Assembly: GCA_013329905.1 (NCBI GenBank)
Contig: DUJH01000039.1
Coordinates: 1-13,784, forward strand
Length of the DNA stretch: 13,784 nt
Direction: 5' to 3'
Origin: Candidatus Thalassarchaeaceae archaeon
Lineage (GTDB): Archaea; Thermoplasmatota; Poseidoniia; Poseidoniales; Thalassarchaeaceae
Positions 7,289-13,784 of this stretch are shown here, one piece after another. Numbering within the stretch: the stretch's first letter is position 1; every line of letters starts with the position of its first letter. The position numbers and the translations under genes were made by a program. The notes below the pieces were generated by a model. That model saw only the letters and a program-made list of their open reading frames with translations. It ran no database searches and had not been told where the DNA came from.

Positions 7289-8116
7289 ATGGCCAAGATG
7301 AAGTCAGGCGACATTGTATCCGATAGAGCGGCAGATGAGATCCGAGAGATTGACGTCACCCTTGATTTCACGCCGAATGCAGACGCGTCCGTGCTCTACC
7401 GACAGGGAGACACAATGGTACTCGCCTGTGCAACCGTAGCTTCCTCACTCCCACGATGGTTTCCTCGGGACGCCGACAGAGGTTGGGTTCACGCTGAATA
7501 TTCACTCCTACCCGGTTCTACCGATTCGAGATTCCAGCGCGAAAGGCGCGGAGCGAAGGGGCGAACACAGGAAATTGAGCGCCTCGTTGCTCGCAGCCTT
7601 CGTGGAGCCATCAACCTCGATGCGCTCGGCCCAATCGCCATCACAGTCGATTGTGATGTGCTGAATGCTGATGGCGGAACACGCTGCGCCTCTATCACAG
7701 CCGCAAATATCGCTCTCAGGCTGTGTATTCGCCGGCTCATTGCAGCAGGTCGCTGCCTTCCAGCGAACAAGAGACTCAAACATGACCAAATCAAGGCTGG
7801 AGTCAAAGCGCCAACATTGAGCGCAGCAGAAGCAAAAGCCCACGAAAATGCGGTCCTACCACACGACCTTGCCGCGATTAGCGTTGGTCTCATCGATGGA
7901 GGAGTATACACCGATCTGGATTACATCCTCGACAGCAATGCCGACGTCGACATGAACGTCGTGATGACCGCAGACGGCAAGTTTGTCGAAGTCCAGGGAA
8001 CTGGAGAAGAATTCACCTACACCCGCGCCGAGCTCGACGCACTCCTAGAATCTGCAACCGCGGGCGTCGCTACCCTCAACCAGATGCAAATTCGTGTCCT
8101 CGACGGCGTCGAATGA
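7289..8116 (+). CDS. rph: Ribonuclease PH, bacterial type, with an internal insertion
   Basis: A phosphorolytic 3'-exoribonuclease that trims tRNA precursors in bacteria. The 275-residue product matches bacterial RNase PH along its length: VLYRQGDTMVLACATV at 35-50, GWVHAEYSLLPGSTDSR at 65-81, GRTQEIERLVARSLRGA at 91-107, DCDVLNADGGTRCASITAA at 121-139 with the phosphate-binding GGTR, DLDYILDSNADVDMNVVMT at 209-227 with the metal-binding Asp215 and Asp221, and FVEVQGTGE at 232-240. Residues about 156-192 are an insertion absent from the roughly 240-residue family norm; it is rich in Lys and Ala. The archaeal exosome subunits Rrp41/Rrp42 are relatives, but the NADGGTR and EYSLLPG contexts fit RNase PH better. 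The ATG at 7289 is chosen by homology and the TATA element. A tRNA gene lies just downstream on the other strand. Confidence 0.9.
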   Translation: MAKMKSGDIVSDRAADEIREIDVTLDFTPNADASVLYRQGDTMVLACATVASSLPRWFPRDADRGWVHAEYSLLPGSTDSRFQRERRGAKGRTQEIERLVARSLRGAINLDALGPIAITVDCDVLNADGGTRCASITAANIALRLCIRRLIAAGRCLPANKRLKHDQIKAGVKAPTLSAAEAKAHENAVLPHDLAAISVGLIDGGVYTDLDYILDSNADVDMNVVMTADGKFVEVQGTGEEFTYTRAELDALLESATAGVATLNQMQIRVLDGVE

Positions 8117-8121
8117 GAATA

Positions 8122-8197
8122 TGGTGGGACTGGCCGGACTTGAACCAGCGGCCTCCGCATCTTCAGTGCGGCGCTCTCCCAGCTGAGCTACAGTCCC
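8122..8197 (-). tRNA. tRNA-Phe (anticodon GAA), CCA encoded
   Basis: A complete intronless cloverleaf reads from 8197 down to 8125, with CCA encoded at 8124-8122. The acceptor stem pairs GGGACTG with CAGTCCC, and the discriminator is A. The D arm contains GCTC-AGCTGGGAG-AGC. The anticodon stem is CCGCA/TGCGG with loop CTGAAGA, so the anticodon is GAA at plus-strand 8162-8164. The variable loop is AGGCC and the T arm is GCTGG-TTCAAGT-CCGGC with one T-G pair. The gene ends five bases from the rph stop, which lies on the opposite strand. Confidence 0.97.
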
Positions 8198-8353
8198 TGT
8201 AGCGACCTCGCCACATCGATTCCGGCTTCAAGTCTTCCCAACTCAAAGCGTGCTTTGCAACGAAGTTTTCTCCCAGTGAAACCGGGGAGATTGCTCGACT
8301 TCTTCTGACTTACAACATGAGCGAGATATGATTCATCACAGGGACCGAACCAA

Positions 8354-9562
8354 TCAAAACAAGTCTTCGAACTCTTCGTCTTCTTTGCCCTCGATGGACA
8401 TCATCTTGCCATCGCCTTTCTTGGCAGATTTCTTCTTTGCTGCGGTTGCCTTCTTCTCATCTGCAGCCGCCTTCTCTGCTGCAGCCGCCGCCTTCTCTGC
8501 TGCAGCCGCCTCCTTCTTCTCCTTAGCAGCGAGCTTCTTGTCCTTGTCAGTCTCAAGTGATTTCTTGCGTGCCTCAGCCTGTTCCTTCTCGCGCCGAGCC
8601 AATTCATCGACATCGATTCCAGCCTCGGCTGCGAGCTTCGTCCGGCGCTCATCGCGAGCACGAATCTCAAGAAGGCGCTGGCGAGCCTTGTCGTAATGCT
8701 GAGACATGTACATCGCATCGTGCTCGAGCAATGGTGAATCCGAAATAATCGTGATATCCATCCAATCGCCCTCCTCAGCCAAATACTCAGCGAAGGGCTC
8801 GAACTTGAGGTCAGACTTCTTGATCTGCGTGTAGTGTTGGGCATTACCCATGCGATGCTCGACACCGGCAAAGTGGCAGTAGAACTTCTTCCCACCTATG
8901 GTATCGCGAACTTGATCAAACAATTCTGCGTAATCTTCGGACGTCTTCAGGCGACCGTGGCCTCGCGCGTGGATGTGAGCCATGTTGAGGACTGGAACTG
9001 TGCCTTCGACATGGTTGACAACCTCGAGAACCTCTTCGACGGTGCCCCAGAGTTCCTGCTGACCCGACGTCTCGACTCCCACCAAGGTTGGCTCCGCCTC
9101 GTGCACCCAAGGGAAGGCGGAGTATTCCTCCTCTTCCTTTTCGTCTCCCCATATCGAGCGGACACGTTCGACCACACCAGTGAATATGTTAGCGACCTCT
9201 TCGTTTGCTTTGGTACCGGGTTCGTATTCTGCGTATGGTCCAACATGACAGACCATGTGCCGAGCATTGACAATCTTCCCAACCTGCATGCTCGACTCCA
9301 TCTTCGACAGCGTTCGATTACGATCGCGTGTGCTACCCAACAGTTCGCCGTAATACGGCCCATGCACATTCATTTCGAATTCCGCTTTGTGGCTGAGAAT
9401 ACCAGCCTGCCAGTACTGATCGAAGTGATGCGGCTGAACCTGACGGACGGTTTGAATCTCCATCGTCTCCAAGCCGAGAACCGTTATGTCATCCATTCCT
9501 TCGACGATGGTTCGGCCCTTGCAAGAGAGCGGAACACCGGCCGGTCCAAGTCTAAGTGGCAT
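8354..9562 (-). CDS. Endonuclease IV (Nfo)-like TIM-barrel protein with a Lys/Ala/Glu-rich C-terminal tail
   Basis: A 402-residue protein. Residues about 3-290 match the AP endonuclease 2 / endonuclease IV fold: NVHGPYYGE at 65-73, MVCHVGPY at 103-110, VGVETSGQ at 161-168, VLNMAHIHARGHG at 191-203, FYCHFAGVEH at 227-236, and IISDSPLLEHDA at 272-283. By eye, His67, His106, Glu164, His196, His230 and His243 correspond to metal ligands. The family's Asp before His196 is Asn193, the DRH Asp appears to be Ala, and the last Glu falls at Asp275. It may cleave abasic DNA, or act on another substrate as other proteins of this superfamily do. Residues 300-382 are a long charged helix with Ala/Lys/Glu repeats, then a basic patch and an acidic end (EDEEFEDLF). 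The ATG at 9562 has GAGGAG at 9571-9576, eight bases upstream. It is the last gene of the minus-strand run. Confidence 0.75.
   Translation of the reverse strand: MPLRLGPAGVPLSCKGRTIVEGMDDITVLGLETMEIQTVRQVQPHHFDQYWQAGILSHKAEFEMNVHGPYYGELLGSTRDRNRTLSKMESSMQVGKIVNARHMVCHVGPYAEYEPGTKANEEVANIFTGVVERVRSIWGDEKEEEEYSAFPWVHEAEPTLVGVETSGQQELWGTVEEVLEVVNHVEGTVPVLNMAHIHARGHGRLKTSEDYAELFDQVRDTIGGKKFYCHFAGVEHRMGNAQHYTQIKKSDLKFEPFAEYLAEEGDWMDITIISDSPLLEHDAMYMSQHYDKARQRLLEIRARDERRTKLAAEAGIDVDELARREKEQAEARKKSLETDKDKKLAAKEKKEAAAAEKAAAAAEKAAADEKKATAAKKKSAKKGDGKMMSIEGKEDEEFEDLF
8461..8512 (-). repeat. Short imperfect tandem repeat inside the tail of the Nfo-like gene
   Basis: A unit of about 18-21 bases, beginning CTGCAGCCGCC and continuing CTTCTCTG on the plus strand, occurs two and a half times. 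On the coding strand it specifies Glu-Lys followed by four or five alanines. The repeat probably arose by slippage and lengthened the helical tail; it need not have a DNA-level function. Confidence 0.75.
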
Positions 9563-9687
9563 ACGCTTCGCTCCTCGCAGGTCGGGCGGAAGGGGTGGTC
9601 CTACTAAAGGGGTATTCGAGAGGGGTGTGACAAAGTGGAAGGAAAAGTCATGCGAATCCAGAGAATTCGTGCCAGTTGAAGCCGCCT

Positions 9688-10308
9688 TCAACTGAATTTT
9701 GCGGCAGCAGCGACGCCATCAGAACCTGGGCCTTGCCGCGGTAATTCACAGAGGTAGTGGCCAAGCCAAGCAGCGGCTGAGTCGGCCGAGCACGAACCGA
9801 TGTGGGAGCCTAGCGAGTGTTCTATTTTGACACGGTTCTGTGCTGGCTCACAAGCGATGACTTGAGGCACCATTCCGCGCAGACGAATCTCTCGTAGCAA
9901 GTCGTCTTGACTAAACTCTTCGAGAGATGCTATGCGCGGCAGTGCATCCGGCGTGAAGAAGAGAATGTGGACCTGTCGGATGCGCTCAATGACGAAGCCC
10001 CATGCCTCAGCCAAGCGAGCCGGGTCTTCGGGCAAATCAACGATCATCACGACGCGTGGGCCTTCAAATTCAGCAAATGTCATGCCCGCGCCCTGCGCGC
10101 TCCGCGCGCTATCACCAGCCAATACCGTCGAGGCAGACAAGACCAGCCAATGAGTTCCTTCAAGTCGGCCTCGCCAATCAATTTCGCCATGACTGAAATC
10201 TGCTAAATCAACTACTTCGACTCGATCCGTGGCAGCACCGGCAGCAGAATCCAGTACTGAGTCGACAACGTCTCTGCCAAACCCAACACAACGAACGGTA
10301 GTCTCCAT
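9688..10308 (-). CDS. Conserved-looking hypothetical protein with faint tubulin/FtsZ-like pattern
   Basis: A 206-residue soluble protein that I do not firmly recognise. The N-terminus (TVRCVGFGRDVVDSVLDSA, 4-22) looks like a first Rossmann-type strand, glycine turn and helix. EGTHWLVLSAS (50-60) and GPRVVMIVDLP (83-93) look like further buried strands, and RLAEAWGFVIERIRQVHILFFTPDALPRI (98-126) resembles the FtsZ helix-strand unit that ends in LIVIPNDRLL. FtsZ's GGGTGTG nucleotide loop is missing; the equivalent place reads TVLAGDSARSAQGAG. A GTP-binding role is therefore doubtful. The ATG directly follows the pelota TGA (TGAATG), with GGAAGGT as ribosome site inside the pelota end, so translation is probably coupled. 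The Nfo-like gene starts 125 bases downstream. It contains four cysteines with no metal motif and no membrane segment. Confidence 0.75.
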   Translation of the reverse strand: METTVRCVGFGRDVVDSVLDSAAGAATDRVEVVDLADFSHGEIDWRGRLEGTHWLVLSASTVLAGDSARSAQGAGMTFAEFEGPRVVMIVDLPEDPARLAEAWGFVIERIRQVHILFFTPDALPRIASLEEFSQDDLLREIRLRGMVPQVIACEPAQNRVKIEHSLGSHIGSCSADSAAAWLGHYLCELPRQGPGSDGVAAAAKFS

Positions 10309-11367
10309 TCAATCGACCTTCCAACGCAGCAGCGCCAGAGCCCCACCCATGCCGATGAGTTGCTGCCCCGCGTCGTGGTCCACAGAAGCCTGAATCACCT
10401 CGCCTCGATTTGTCGAAACAGTCGAAGCAACCCCTTCCCAACGAGCCCGAATTTCTCGAACGTCAGAACGAAGAAGAGAGGCGTCAATCACCAGTTTCTC
10501 AACTGCACCTTGCTCGGCAGCATCAGCAATCGAAGCGGCGCCGTAAGACACAGCCCCGTTAGTGGAAATCCTCGCAAGACCTTCTTCGATAGCACGAACC
10601 TGCCGAACCAATTCATGCTCACCGAGCACAGCGTCGGCAGCTCCACCAGCAAGAACCTCGTTAGCTGCTGGGCGACCACCGATTGAAGTCGCAGCATTCA
10701 GAATTTGATTTTCAGCACCAAGAGCGCGAAGCATTCCTTCGAATTGCTCTCGAGCGAGGCCTGGACCGCAAATCACCAATGGCATCCGATCAGGAAACAC
10801 AAGTTTGGTCTCACGAGCAACACGCTCGAAGAAACCGCGACGAACTCCTGTAGAATCCTCAGCCTTCTTACCACCACCGCGCATCGAAAAAGAAGAAACA
10901 TCTCGAATCCCGTGAGAGGTTACCTCGAAGATTAACACCTCATCATTCTCTACCACAACTAGCCCAGATTTTGGCAAGGAACCAGCAGCAAGAGCCGACT
11001 TCACCAAAGCTCGGTCAATCTCGGGTAAACCACCCTCAAACGAAATCTCAACCTCGTCTCCTGGAGACACCAAATGAGTGTGATGCGCGCCAATATCGAT
11101 CTTCGCCTCGGTGATTACACCATGCACGCGCAAGTTGTCAGTAAATGCCTGAAAAGCGCACTCTGAAACCTGTATCTCAATCCACATCGTCTTGCGCTCA
11201 GCTGACTTCGCGCGGCCACCCTCTTGTGTCCCAGTAGTCGAATCCCGCCGATGTGAGAGCATTCCAAGGTTAGCTCCAGACCGGCAAATTTGGGCTAGAG
11301 TCCAGAGGTCATCGGCATCATCGATTCGAAGCCTAACACCCTCATCCGAGGCCTTCAATTGCCGCAT
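10309..11367 (-). CDS. pelA: aPelota (Dom34 family) ribosome rescue factor
   Basis: Recognises stalled ribosomes in no-go and non-stop mRNA surveillance; in archaea it acts with aEF1A and ABCE1 and lacks the GGQ loop of aRF1. The 352-residue product has the three expected domains: an Sm-like N-terminal domain at about 1-130 (DDLWTLAQICRSGA, then KTMWIEIQVSECAF, VHGVI and HHTHLVSPGDEVEI), a central eRF1-2 domain at about 135-260 (LVVVENDEVLIFEV, then FFERVARETKLVFPDRMPLVICGPG), and a C-terminal eRF1-3 domain at about 265-352 (AVSYGAASIADAAEQGAVEKLVIDASLLR). No GGQ is present, as expected. It starts at the ATG at 11367, 60 bases after the fhs stop, with AGGGTG on the minus strand before the start. 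The next gene begins directly at its stop. Confidence 0.95.
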   Translation of the reverse strand: MRQLKASDEGVRLRIDDADDLWTLAQICRSGANLGMLSHRRDSTTGTQEGGRAKSAERKTMWIEIQVSECAFQAFTDNLRVHGVITEAKIDIGAHHTHLVSPGDEVEISFEGGLPEIDRALVKSALAAGSLPKSGLVVVENDEVLIFEVTSHGIRDVSSFSMRGGGKKAEDSTGVRRGFFERVARETKLVFPDRMPLVICGPGLAREQFEGMLRALGAENQILNAATSIGGRPAANEVLAGGAADAVLGEHELVRQVRAIEEGLARISTNGAVSYGAASIADAAEQGAVEKLVIDASLLRSDVREIRARWEGVASTVSTNRGEVIQASVDHDAGQQLIGMGGALALLRWKVD

Positions 11368-11427
11368 TCAAACACACCCTGACCGCCGCGGACCATCACG
11401 ATTCGCGTTCCGTGTCACCCTTCTCCA

Positions 11428-13143
11428 TCAGCTGAATACGCCAGTCAAGCGGCCATCTTCGTCCATATCCATGTCCATGGCAGCTGGCCGAATCGGCAAT
11501 CCAGGCATCGTCATCATCGAGCCGCAAATAGCGACGATGAATCCAGCACCAGAATTGAGACGTAACTCGCGAATCGGCATGGTGAATCCTGTTGGAGAAC
11601 CAAGAGCGGTTGGCTCGTGGCTGAATGAGTACTGCGTCTTCGCCATGCAAATGGGCAGTGTGTCAAGACCCCACTCACGCAACGATTCCAGAGTCTTGTG
11701 AGCCTGCGGGGAGAAGTCCACAGTATGAGCGCCGTATACATTGGTCGCAACACGTAGAATGGTTTGGTCAGCGGGCAGGCCCGGCTCAACGATTGGCACG
11801 TAGGGTCGGCCCGCATCATCATGCGCAGCGCAAGCAGCAACAACGGCATCCGCCAGCGCACCAGCACCCTCGCCGCCCTTGGCGTGTCCCTCAAACAAGA
11901 CGACATCGCGAGCTCCTGCGGCAACAGCCTCCTCACGGATAGCCGCGATCTCAGCATCGGTATCGCTCGCAAATCGATTGATTGAGACAACTACTGGAAG
12001 ACCGGTTGAAGACAAATTACGTACGTGTCTTCGAAGGTTAGTTGCGGCACCGGCTCGGGTAGCTTCGACGTTCTCTGCTTCCAACTCCTCCTTCGGAGGC
12101 CTCTTTCCTCCTCCGGTAGAGAATCCATCACCGTGCAATTTCATCGAACGAACAGTAACATTCAGCACTACGCAATCGGGCACCTTTCCAGCCGCTTGAG
12201 CCTTAATCTGCAAAGCCTTCTCAGCGCCCATTTCGGCACCGAATCCAGCCTCAGTAACCACATAATCGGCGCACGACAAAGCAAGCGCATCAGCGATAAT
12301 CGACGAATTCCCGTGCGCGATATTAGCAAAGGGACCACCGTGAATGAAGGCTGGATCGCCCTCAAGAGTCTGAACTAGATTCGGCAACAATGCATTGCGC
12401 AACAGTAGAGCCATAGCGCCAGCACAGCCGAGGTCATCGGCAGTCACGAGGTTCCCTGAAGTCGAAACTCCGATGGCAATCCTCCCTAACCTTGCGCGCA
12501 AGTCAGCATAATCCTTCGACAAAACGAGAATCGCCATGACCTCGCTGGCCGCGGTAATATCGAACCGATCAGTTCGAACAATCCCGTTCGCCTTTCCACC
12601 AAGACCAATCGTAACCTCTCGAAGGCTTCGATCATTCATATCGATGACCCGCGGCCAAAGTATCCGCTTCAAATCAAGAGCCAGATTATTGCCCCTGTGA
12701 AGGTGGTTATCGAGCATGGCCGAGCAGAGGTTGTGAGCCATTGTAACAGCGTGAAGGTCACCTGTGAAGTGGAGGTTGATCTCCTCCATCGGCAGCACCT
12801 GTGAGTAGCCACCACCAGCAGCACCTCCCTTGATTCCGAACACTGGACCCATCGACGGCTCACGAATCACGCAAGTCGCATTGTGCCCACGTCGATTCAA
12901 ACCCTGATTCAATCCGATTGTCGTCACGGTCTTTCCTTCACCGAATGGCGTAGGATTGACGCTGGTGACTAGAACAAGGAATCCTTGCTTTCCATCGTTG
13001 GCTTTCTTCAGTCTATCCCAGGAAATTTTCGCGATTGAAGGACCTTGCATAATCAAGTCACTGCGAGCAAGTCCGAGCTTGTCCGCCACTTCTTCGACTG
13101 GGCGAATCGTGGCTCGTCGGGCGATATCGAGGTCGCTGTCCAT
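11428..13143 (-). CDS. fhs: Formate-tetrahydrofolate ligase
   Basis: Makes 10-formyl-tetrahydrofolate from formate, THF and ATP, feeding purine synthesis and one-carbon transfer. The 571-residue product is slightly longer than the usual 555-560 and is collinear with the family: the ATP-binding loop NPTPFGEGKTVTTIGL at 63-78, EPSMGPVFGIKGGAAGGGYSQ at 95-115, INLHFTGDLHAVT at 122-134, GGKANGIVRTDRFDITAASE at 182-201, GGPFANIAHGNSSIIAD at 269-285, TEAGFGAEMGAEK at 297-309, AKTQYSFSH at 501-509, and GAGFIVAICGSMMTMPGLP at 532-550. I start at the ATG at 13143 by homology. The frame stays open to 13539 but that extension is antisense to aroE and shows no family similarity. It heads the run with pelota. 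The enzyme implies tetrahydrofolate-based, not only methanopterin-based, one-carbon metabolism. Confidence 0.96.
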   Translation of the reverse strand: MDSDLDIARRATIRPVEEVADKLGLARSDLIMQGPSIAKISWDRLKKANDGKQGFLVLVTSVNPTPFGEGKTVTTIGLNQGLNRRGHNATCVIREPSMGPVFGIKGGAAGGGYSQVLPMEEINLHFTGDLHAVTMAHNLCSAMLDNHLHRGNNLALDLKRILWPRVIDMNDRSLREVTIGLGGKANGIVRTDRFDITAASEVMAILVLSKDYADLRARLGRIAIGVSTSGNLVTADDLGCAGAMALLLRNALLPNLVQTLEGDPAFIHGGPFANIAHGNSSIIADALALSCADYVVTEAGFGAEMGAEKALQIKAQAAGKVPDCVVLNVTVRSMKLHGDGFSTGGGKRPPKEELEAENVEATRAGAATNLRRHVRNLSSTGLPVVVSINRFASDTDAEIAAIREEAVAAGARDVVLFEGHAKGGEGAGALADAVVAACAAHDDAGRPYVPIVEPGLPADQTILRVATNVYGAHTVDFSPQAHKTLESLREWGLDTLPICMAKTQYSFSHEPTALGSPTGFTMPIRELRLNSGAGFIVAICGSMMTMPGLPIRPAAMDMDMDEDGRLTGVFS

Positions 13144-13206
13144 CGCCTTTGGCGCCGTCGCAACCGACTTGAAACCTTCATTGCGGAGTATTCGGAGCGC
13201 TGCATA
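13144..13206. promoter_or_regulatory. Divergent fhs-aroE control region
   Basis: This 63-base spacer must hold, or overlap, the starts of two divergent transcripts. For aroE, GGAG at 13194-13197 lies nine bases before the GTG at 13207. For fhs only a weak AAAGGCG precedes the ATG. No convincing TATA box is visible in either direction, so promoter elements may extend into the coding ends. Confidence 0.35.
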
Positions 13207-13784
13207 GTGTCTGGTCCGGCTTACTGGGGAATCGCAGGATACCCAATCGCACATTCTCTGACCCCTCGCCTGTTCACAATTGTGGGCGAGAAACTGGGGG
13301 TTGATGCTCAGTGTATTTTCGTCGAGGCTGAGTCGATGAGTGAATTTGAGGCGAATATCGAGCAGCTCGACGGCGACCTCTGGCTGAGTTGTACCGCGCC
13401 ACTGAAACACTCCCCTCAGGCGCGGCTCGGAGTTAGTGGGCCAGAAGGCGTGAATGCGATTAATCAGTTGAAGCGGGTTGATGGGAAATGGGCTGGAACA
13501 AGCACCGATGGTGTTGGTTTTGTGGCTGCATGTCGCCACATCGGCATCGAACCAAATGGAAGCACTTTGCGAATGCGCGGCGGCGGGTCTGCAGCGCGTG
13601 CAATTGCCGCTGCGTGGGCCGCTGAAGGCGGCCGAATCATCCCAAGTGAAGGCCGGCGAGCATTGCTCAGCGGCCCTTGGGATGAAGCGATTATTGACGA
13701 TGGTGAAGCCGACCTTGCCATCGATTTAGACGCCGCCGCTGGCGGCGGCGATTCAGAAGACCTGAGAGCCAAGCAGCAGGTCTC
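13207..13784 (+). CDS. aroE: Shikimate dehydrogenase (partial, C-terminus off the right edge)
   Basis: Reduces 3-dehydroshikimate to shikimate with NADPH in aromatic amino acid synthesis. The 192 visible codons begin at GTG 13207 and stay open to the window edge. YWGIAGYPIAHSLTPRLF at 6-23 matches the substrate-binding GxPxxHSxSP motif. SCTAPLKHS at 61-69 supplies the catalytic Lys66, and GVNAINQL followed by GTSTDGVGF at 97-105 supplies Asp101. The NADPH glycine loop is RGGGSAARAIAAAW at 124-137 instead of the usual GAGGAARA, with an Arg replacing the first glycine. This start puts the family motif at the normal distance from the N-terminus. About 80-90 residues should lie beyond the edge. 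It is divergent from fhs. Confidence 0.9.
   Translation, partial: MSGPAYWGIAGYPIAHSLTPRLFTIVGEKLGVDAQCIFVEAESMSEFEANIEQLDGDLWLSCTAPLKHSPQARLGVSGPEGVNAINQLKRVDGKWAGTSTDGVGFVAACRHIGIEPNGSTLRMRGGGSAARAIAAAWAAEGGRIIPSEGRRALLSGPWDEAIIDDGEADLAIDLDAAAGGGDSEDLRAKQQV

Noticed and set aside
8198..8353. Possible attachment-site duplication or small RNA next to tRNA-Phe
   Set aside because: I saw no repeat of the tRNA 3' end, no integrase gene, and no stable structure; only a plain spacer of 156 bases.
8328..8696. Plus-strand frame rich in Phe, Ala and Ser that looks like membrane segments
   Set aside because: It is the antisense image of the Lys/Ala/Glu tail of the Nfo-like protein; Lys codons read backwards as Phe and Leu.
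9563..9687. Weak TATA-like TTTAGTA and a T-rich run on the minus strand before the Nfo-like gene
   Set aside because: Either could be a promoter or terminator, but neither is strong enough to annotate separately.
13144..13539. N-terminal extension of fhs
   Set aside because: It lies opposite the aroE coding region, has no family similarity, and formate-THF ligases start near the chosen ATG.
1..13784. CRISPR array, insertion sequence, phage genes, toxin-antitoxin or defence cassette
   Set aside because: No regularly spaced direct repeats, terminal inverted repeats, transposase or nuclease-helicase cassettes were seen on either strand; nearly all sequence is accounted for by housekeeping-type genes.

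Overview
The window looks like an ordinary chromosomal stretch of a euryarchaeon, most likely a planktonic Marine Group II type (Ca. Poseidoniales) or a close Thermoplasmata-related lineage. Archaeal markers are an RPA gene coupled to its RPA-associated partner, aPelota, a geranylgeranyl reductase family protein, and TATA-like elements 25-30 bases upstream of some start codons. Bacterial-looking genes (a MogA-type molybdopterin adenylyltransferase and a bacterial-type RNase PH) sit among them, as is common in marine euryarchaea. The lineage is inferred from gene content only; no rRNA is present.

Layout. 1-1528 (minus): a two-gene isoprenoid unit, a polyprenyl diphosphate synthase followed by an FAD-dependent geranylgeranyl reductase that runs off the left edge. 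1618-3788 (plus): a divergent porphobilinogen-deaminase-like protein, then a protein with three SAP-like motifs. 3789-6430 (minus): a multi-OB-fold RPA with a zinc motif and its RPA-associated protein, start and stop codons overlapping. 6669-8116 (plus): mogA and rph. 8122-8197 (minus): tRNA-Phe(GAA) with encoded CCA. 8354-13143 (minus): a four-gene run transcribed as fhs (formate-THF ligase), pelota, an unrecognised 206-residue protein with a faint tubulin/FtsZ-like pattern, and an endonuclease IV-like TIM barrel with a long Lys/Ala/Glu tail. 13207-13784 (plus): the start of a shikimate dehydrogenase that leaves the right edge.

How the genes relate. Themes are isoprenoid lipid or quinone synthesis (left), single-stranded DNA handling (centre), RNA processing and cofactor synthesis (mogA, rph, tRNA), and one-carbon metabolism with ribosome rescue and possible DNA repair (right). 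Most junctions are tight: stop and start codons overlap or abut, one convergent pair has no spacer, and the longest gene-free stretch is about 240 bases. Several genes have clear Shine-Dalgarno sequences, while at least two have a TATA element so close to the start that a leaderless or very short-leader mRNA is likely.

I see no mobile element, CRISPR array, phage gene or defence system. The points most worth a second look are the HemC-like protein without the HemC catalytic residues, the 206-residue protein between pelota and the nuclease-like gene, and the tail and altered metal ligands of the endonuclease IV-like protein.
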